A stretch of DNA of 9,886 nt. Source: JAGMXM01 sp964458325 (GTDB lineage: Bacteria; Verrucomicrobiota; Verrucomicrobiia; Limisphaerales; UBA1319). Under the pieces are notes generated by a model that saw nothing but the letters and a program-made list of their open reading frames with translations, had not been told where the DNA came from and did not search any database. A program made the translations under genes and the position numbers. Shown one piece after another: positions 6,832 to 9,886 of the stretch; position 1 is the first letter of the stretch, and each line of letters begins with the position of its first letter. The DNA is taken from assembly GCA_964458325.1 (NCBI GenBank), contig CAYWIM010000121.1, positions 1 through 9,886 of the forward strand, in the 5' to 3' direction.

Positions 6832-6922
6832 AATACCGCGGGTGGGTTCGGATCGGGCAACACGCCTGCCGTGCGGTTGGCCGATGGCAACCCAAGCGGG
6901 GGACACTCTAATATCACGCCCG

Positions 6923-6942
6923 TCCCCTGCAAGGGGATTTTT
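6923..6942. terminator. GC-rich hairpin between the rhamnosidase gene and prs
   Basis: TCCCCT at 6923-6928 and AGGGGA at 6932-6937 form a perfect 6-bp stem with a 3-base loop. Five T follow at 6938-6942 on the + strand. On the - strand, where the flanking genes are read, the hairpin comes five bases after the rhamnosidase stop region and the T-run is on its upstream side. It is therefore a weak terminator for the rhamnosidase transcript and a better-formed one for any + strand (antisense) transcript running out of prs. It separates a catabolic gene from a housekeeping operon, which makes a transcript boundary plausible. Confidence 0.35.
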
Positions 6943-9734
6943 CAGCGCCGCATCGGAAAAGGATCGACGGCCAGGTCGTAGTCCCCGGAGCCAATTCGGA
7001 CGCCTTCGGGCCCGCTTTCCAGGAAGCCGTCCGCCTGGGCGATCGGCTTGCCCTTCTCGAGAATTCGGCTCGCCGGCACGCCGGGAAGGGCCAGCAAAGC
7101 AGTGGTGTTGGGCGGCACCGAGACCTGCCAGCGCAGCCGCTCGTCTTCCAGCCTCCAGCGGCTCGCGATCCGGCCGTGGGGAGATTCGAAATCGCCCTCC
7201 GCCCATGTCAGGTTTGGATGGGACAGGATGGCCGGCCGGAGGACAAATTGCTCATACGCCGGGACGGCGGGATCGAGCTGGATGCCGGCCAATCCCTCGA
7301 GAAACCACGCGCCCACATAGAGGTAGGAGCTGTGCAGAAGCGACAGCGTGCCTTCCCACGACTCCCAGAATGTTGTCGCGCCTTGGCGGAGCATGTAGCC
7401 CCAGCCCGGATACTCCTCGGCGCTGACCATCGGCAGGATCAGATCGTGGCGCTGGTGAGCCTCGAGCGCCTTGAAAAGGAAGGCCCCGCCCGTGATTCCG
7501 GCGTGGATGTGGCCTTTCCGGTTGATCCGGATCTCGCGTTCGAGCGTCTCCCAGACTCGCGCCCGCTGGTCCGGCGGAGGAACCTGGGCCAGCAGGGCGG
7601 TTGCGAGATAGGCCGGGAAGCCATTCACATAGCTGGCTGACTCCGGATGGAAGAACTCGCGATGGACGGCCGCCCGGACCGCATCGGCGCGGCGGCGCCA
7701 TGCGTTGGCATCGGCCGTGCGTCCGAGGACATCCGCGATCCGCGCCGCGGTGTCGAGGTTGTAGATCCAGTAGCAGTTGTTGAAGCAGAGCGTTTCGCGG
7801 GTGTCGCCATTGACGCCTTTGGCGCCCGGCCAAAGCCAATCGCCGAGGAAATCCCATTCGCCGCCCCAGCGGACCAGCAGGTCGTTCTTGGACTGGGTCT
7901 CGAGAAAGGCCATCCAGCGCTGGATCGTCGGGAAGTTCTCATCGAGGATGCGCGTGTCTCCGTAGCGCCGATAAATCTCCCAGGGTAGAGTGACGCAGAA
8001 CCCGCTCCATCCGGGGCCGCCCCCGCCCCAATACGTCGGGGCCGTATAGGGCAGGTTGCCGTCGGGTTTCTGGACGTCGCGCCAGTCTTCAGCCCATTTG
8101 GTGTAAAACGCCCCCAATCCGTAGTGGGTGAGCCCCGTGTCGATGGTGGCATGGGCGTCGCCGCCGTAGCCCATCCGCTCGCGCTGGGGGCAGTCGACCA
8201 CGTAGCCGCCCAGGCTCAGGTTCTCGAATGTCCAGAGCGCCGTTTCATGGATGCGATTGAACAGCGGGATCGAACAGGAGAAGCGGCCGATACGCGGGTA
8301 ATCGGTCCGGACCAGCCAGCCCCGGATGCCTGCCGCTTCGGGCGGGGCGCGGAGCCCGCGGACCTGGACCCAGCGACCGACGCCGTAATTGAATCGGTTC
8401 TTGAAAATGCCCTTGCCGGAAGGGCCCAGGATATACGCGCTATGCAGCCGGTGGGTCATGGCCTGATCCGCACGCTCGGAAAACTCCAGGTCGATTCGGT
8501 CTCCGGGCTTTCCCTCGAGTTCGATCTCGAAATAGCCCGCGTAATTCCGGCCCATATCAATGCGATAGACGCCGGGGGCGGGCTCCGCAATGCCGACGGG
8601 ACGCATCTCGGTGACACAGCGGTTAGGTTCGACCTTCTGGGCCGAGAGGATGAGTTTGGACGGAAACACTCGAACCGGTTCCCAGCCGGTGTCATCGGCG
8701 GATGGATCGCACCAGCCGGGAAGCTCGCGGGAGGCGTCGTGGAGCTCGCCCCCGAAATTCATGAAATCCCAGATGCCCAGCAGGGTGTTGGGGCTGGGGC
8801 GCGTTTTCCAGGTGCCGTCGGTGATCCAGCGGATCGTCCGGCCGTCCGCCCACTCGAGGTCGGCCTGGGCCGAGACGCGCGGCGCGGCTGGCAGGGAAGC
8901 GATCTGATACTGGGGAAAGATCGACCACGAGACTCCGAGCCAGAGGCCCAGCGTGTTCCGGCCGGCCCGGAGGTGAGGCCCCAGGTCATAGGTCAGATAG
9001 CGCGCGCGATGGGAATGGTCCGTGGCGGCAGGCTCGAGCGCCGTGCCGCCAATTTCTTCCCCATTCAGATAGACCTCGTGATAGCCGACCGACGCCACGT
9101 ACAGGAACGCCTGCCGGGGAACACTCTCGAGCACGAACGTCTTCCGGAGCCAGGGATCGGGCAGGGTGTTGTCGGGTGGAGGAGATCCTTTCTGGCGGGT
9201 GAACGCGCCTTCGGCGCCGATCCACTGCGCAGTCCATTCGCGGGCCGGATCCAGGATGCCCATGGACCAGCGAGCCGGAGGATCGCTCCAAGCCGACCAG
9301 CGGCCGTCCTGGTCCCGGACGCGGACCTGCCAATAACAGACCTGGCCGGATCGGAGGGCTTTGCCCGCGTAGGGGATCAGGGTGGACCGCGAGCTGGCGA
9401 TCTCGCCCGAGTCCCAAAGGTCGGCCGTCCGATCCGCAAGCAGCCCGGGGCGGGAGGCCACGCGGATCTCGTAGGCAGTCTGGCGCAGGCCTCGGGCGCC
9501 GGCCGAAGTGGCGTGGTCCTGCCAGCTCATGCGTGGTTGGGCAACGTCCAGGCCAAGCGGGTCCACGCGATATTCACAGCGCAAATGGGCCGGATCGAGC
9601 GTCGAGGTTTCGGCTGCAAAGAGCCCGGGGCCAAGTGCGGTCGTCAAGACGCATGCGATCTGGAGTCGGCGGATGAAGCTCGGGGGACGTGCCTGGCGTG
9701 CAGCCTGCTGCCGCGAAGAAGATAAATGGCGCAT
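6942..9734 (-). CDS. Secreted alpha-L-rhamnosidase, glycoside hydrolase family 78
   Basis: GH78 enzymes remove terminal alpha-L-rhamnose from plant polysaccharides and glycosides by an inverting mechanism. The 930 residues begin with a signal peptide: an Arg-rich start, a hydrophobic core IACVLTTALGPGLF at about 26-39 and likely cleavage near 40-41. An Ig-like domain follows at about 46-160 (YWQVRVRDQDGRWSAWSDP). Next come the N-terminal beta-sandwich at about 165-375 (YVASVGYHEVYLNGEEIGG), a second beta-sandwich at about 380-480, the (alpha/alpha)6 catalytic barrel at about 485-830, and a C-terminal beta domain. The barrel carries DCPQRERMGYGGD at 514-526, with Glu519 as probable general acid, and ATTFWESWEG, with Glu791 as probable base. 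The ATG at 9734 has no evident Shine-Dalgarno. The gene is complete and likely acts in the periplasm or outside the cell. Confidence 0.93.
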   Translation of the reverse strand: MRHLSSSRQQAARQARPPSFIRRLQIACVLTTALGPGLFAAETSTLDPAHLRCEYRVDPLGLDVAQPRMSWQDHATSAGARGLRQTAYEIRVASRPGLLADRTADLWDSGEIASSRSTLIPYAGKALRSGQVCYWQVRVRDQDGRWSAWSDPPARWSMGILDPAREWTAQWIGAEGAFTRQKGSPPPDNTLPDPWLRKTFVLESVPRQAFLYVASVGYHEVYLNGEEIGGTALEPAATDHSHRARYLTYDLGPHLRAGRNTLGLWLGVSWSIFPQYQIASLPAAPRVSAQADLEWADGRTIRWITDGTWKTRPSPNTLLGIWDFMNFGGELHDASRELPGWCDPSADDTGWEPVRVFPSKLILSAQKVEPNRCVTEMRPVGIAEPAPGVYRIDMGRNYAGYFEIELEGKPGDRIDLEFSERADQAMTHRLHSAYILGPSGKGIFKNRFNYGVGRWVQVRGLRAPPEAAGIRGWLVRTDYPRIGRFSCSIPLFNRIHETALWTFENLSLGGYVVDCPQRERMGYGGDAHATIDTGLTHYGLGAFYTKWAEDWRDVQKPDGNLPYTAPTYWGGGGPGWSGFCVTLPWEIYRRYGDTRILDENFPTIQRWMAFLETQSKNDLLVRWGGEWDFLGDWLWPGAKGVNGDTRETLCFNNCYWIYNLDTAARIADVLGRTADANAWRRRADAVRAAVHREFFHPESASYVNGFPAYLATALLAQVPPPDQRARVWETLEREIRINRKGHIHAGITGGAFLFKALEAHQRHDLILPMVSAEEYPGWGYMLRQGATTFWESWEGTLSLLHSSYLYVGAWFLEGLAGIQLDPAVPAYEQFVLRPAILSHPNLTWAEGDFESPHGRIASRWRLEDERLRWQVSVPPNTTALLALPGVPASRILEKGKPIAQADGFLESGPEGVRIGSGDYDLAVDPFPMRR

Positions 9735-9772
9735 AATTCGTTGTTGGGTGCAGCATCGACAAAGTCGGGACG

Positions 9773-9798
9773 CAAATCCAGCCGGAAAAATGGGTTTG
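9773..9798. promoter_or_regulatory. Imperfect inverted repeat upstream of the rhamnosidase gene, candidate operator
   Basis: CAAATCCA at 9773-9780 and TGGGTTTG at 9791-9798 are complementary over 8 bases with one G-T mismatch, around a 10-base spacer. The element lies 38 bases upstream of the rhamnosidase start codon. A palindrome of this size in that place could be the binding site of a sugar-responsive repressor or activator, or a leader hairpin. I see no convincing -35/-10 promoter pair around it. The rest of 9735-9886 shows no clear signal on the - strand. Confidence 0.25.
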
Positions 9799-9859
9799 GC
9801 CTCCTGGCCCGCAGCGCGAACGGATTGGCGTGCGGCGGCCGGTGGTTGAGGGAAAGCGA

Positions 9860-9886
9860 ATGGCTGACGGCAGCTGCGGACGAGGA
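9860..9886 (+). CDS. Possible start of a divergent gene, cut by the window edge
   Basis: An ATG at 9860 is preceded by GAGGG, about 8 bases upstream, a good Shine-Dalgarno position. The frame stays open to the right edge and gives MADGSCGRG. If real, it is transcribed away from the rhamnosidase gene, and the two would share the 125-base intergenic region. Nine codons are far too few to identify a product, and the signal could be chance in GC-rich DNA. Confidence 0.2.

Noticed and set aside
6832..7206. Upstream extension of prs to a 439-residue protein
   Set aside because: The extra 125 residues overlap the 3' end of the rhamnosidase gene, are Arg/Gly/Pro-rich and do not resemble PRPP synthetases, which start at MKLFSG.
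8124..9725. A 533-codon open frame on the + strand opposite the rhamnosidase gene
   Set aside because: It lies wholly antisense to a well-supported GH78 gene. Its translation is low in recognisable motifs and rich in Gly, Arg, Ala and Pro, as expected for a shadow frame in GC-rich DNA.
1..9886. Search for CRISPR repeats, toxin-antitoxin pairs, transposases, phage genes or retron-like elements
   Set aside because: No regularly spaced repeats, no recognisable mobile or defence proteins and no unexplained long gene-free stretch were seen. All sizeable coding regions belong to known families.

Overview
This is a GC-rich bacterial window with densely packed genes. It most likely comes from the Verrucomicrobiota or a close relative in the PVC superphylum. 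Three things point that way: the gene order prs-rplY-pth-rpsF-ssb-rplI, which resembles the chlamydial ctc-pth-rpsF-rpsR-rplI run; a large secreted GH78 alpha-L-rhamnosidase next to it; and a two-half ABC-2 permease of a kind I associate with this group. The assignment is inference; there is no rRNA or other decisive marker here.

Layout. Positions 2-2811 are on the + strand: the 3' end of an ABC transporter ATPase gene, its 543-residue membrane permease, and an EamA-type (DMT) transporter. The ATPase and permease genes are 8 bases apart and should form one export system; the DMT gene follows closely and may be co-transcribed. Positions 2905-9734 are on the - strand. Reading in the direction of transcription, they carry a secreted alpha-L-rhamnosidase, then prs, rplY, pth, rpsF, ssb and rplI. 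The two strands converge at 2812-2904, where a nested inverted repeat begins at the stop codon of the DMT gene.

How the genes work together. prs makes PRPP for nucleotide synthesis. rplY, rpsF and rplI encode ribosomal proteins bL25, bS6 and bL9. pth recycles peptidyl-tRNA, and ssb protects single-stranded DNA. This is a growth-linked housekeeping cluster with short spacers (0-55 bases) and is probably one operon. The rhamnosidase is a catabolic exoenzyme 110 bases upstream and is probably a separate unit. Its 5' region (9735-9886) holds an imperfect inverted repeat that could be an operator.

No stretch above 300 bases lacks a gene. I see no tRNA, rRNA, CRISPR array, insertion sequence, prophage or defence gene. 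I do not find a convincing undescribed system. The points worth a second look are the absence of rpsR with ssb in its usual place, the disordered C-terminal tails on bL9, bL25 and SSB, the tandem repeats in rplY, a His in place of a usual Asn in Pth, and a few intergenic palindromes.
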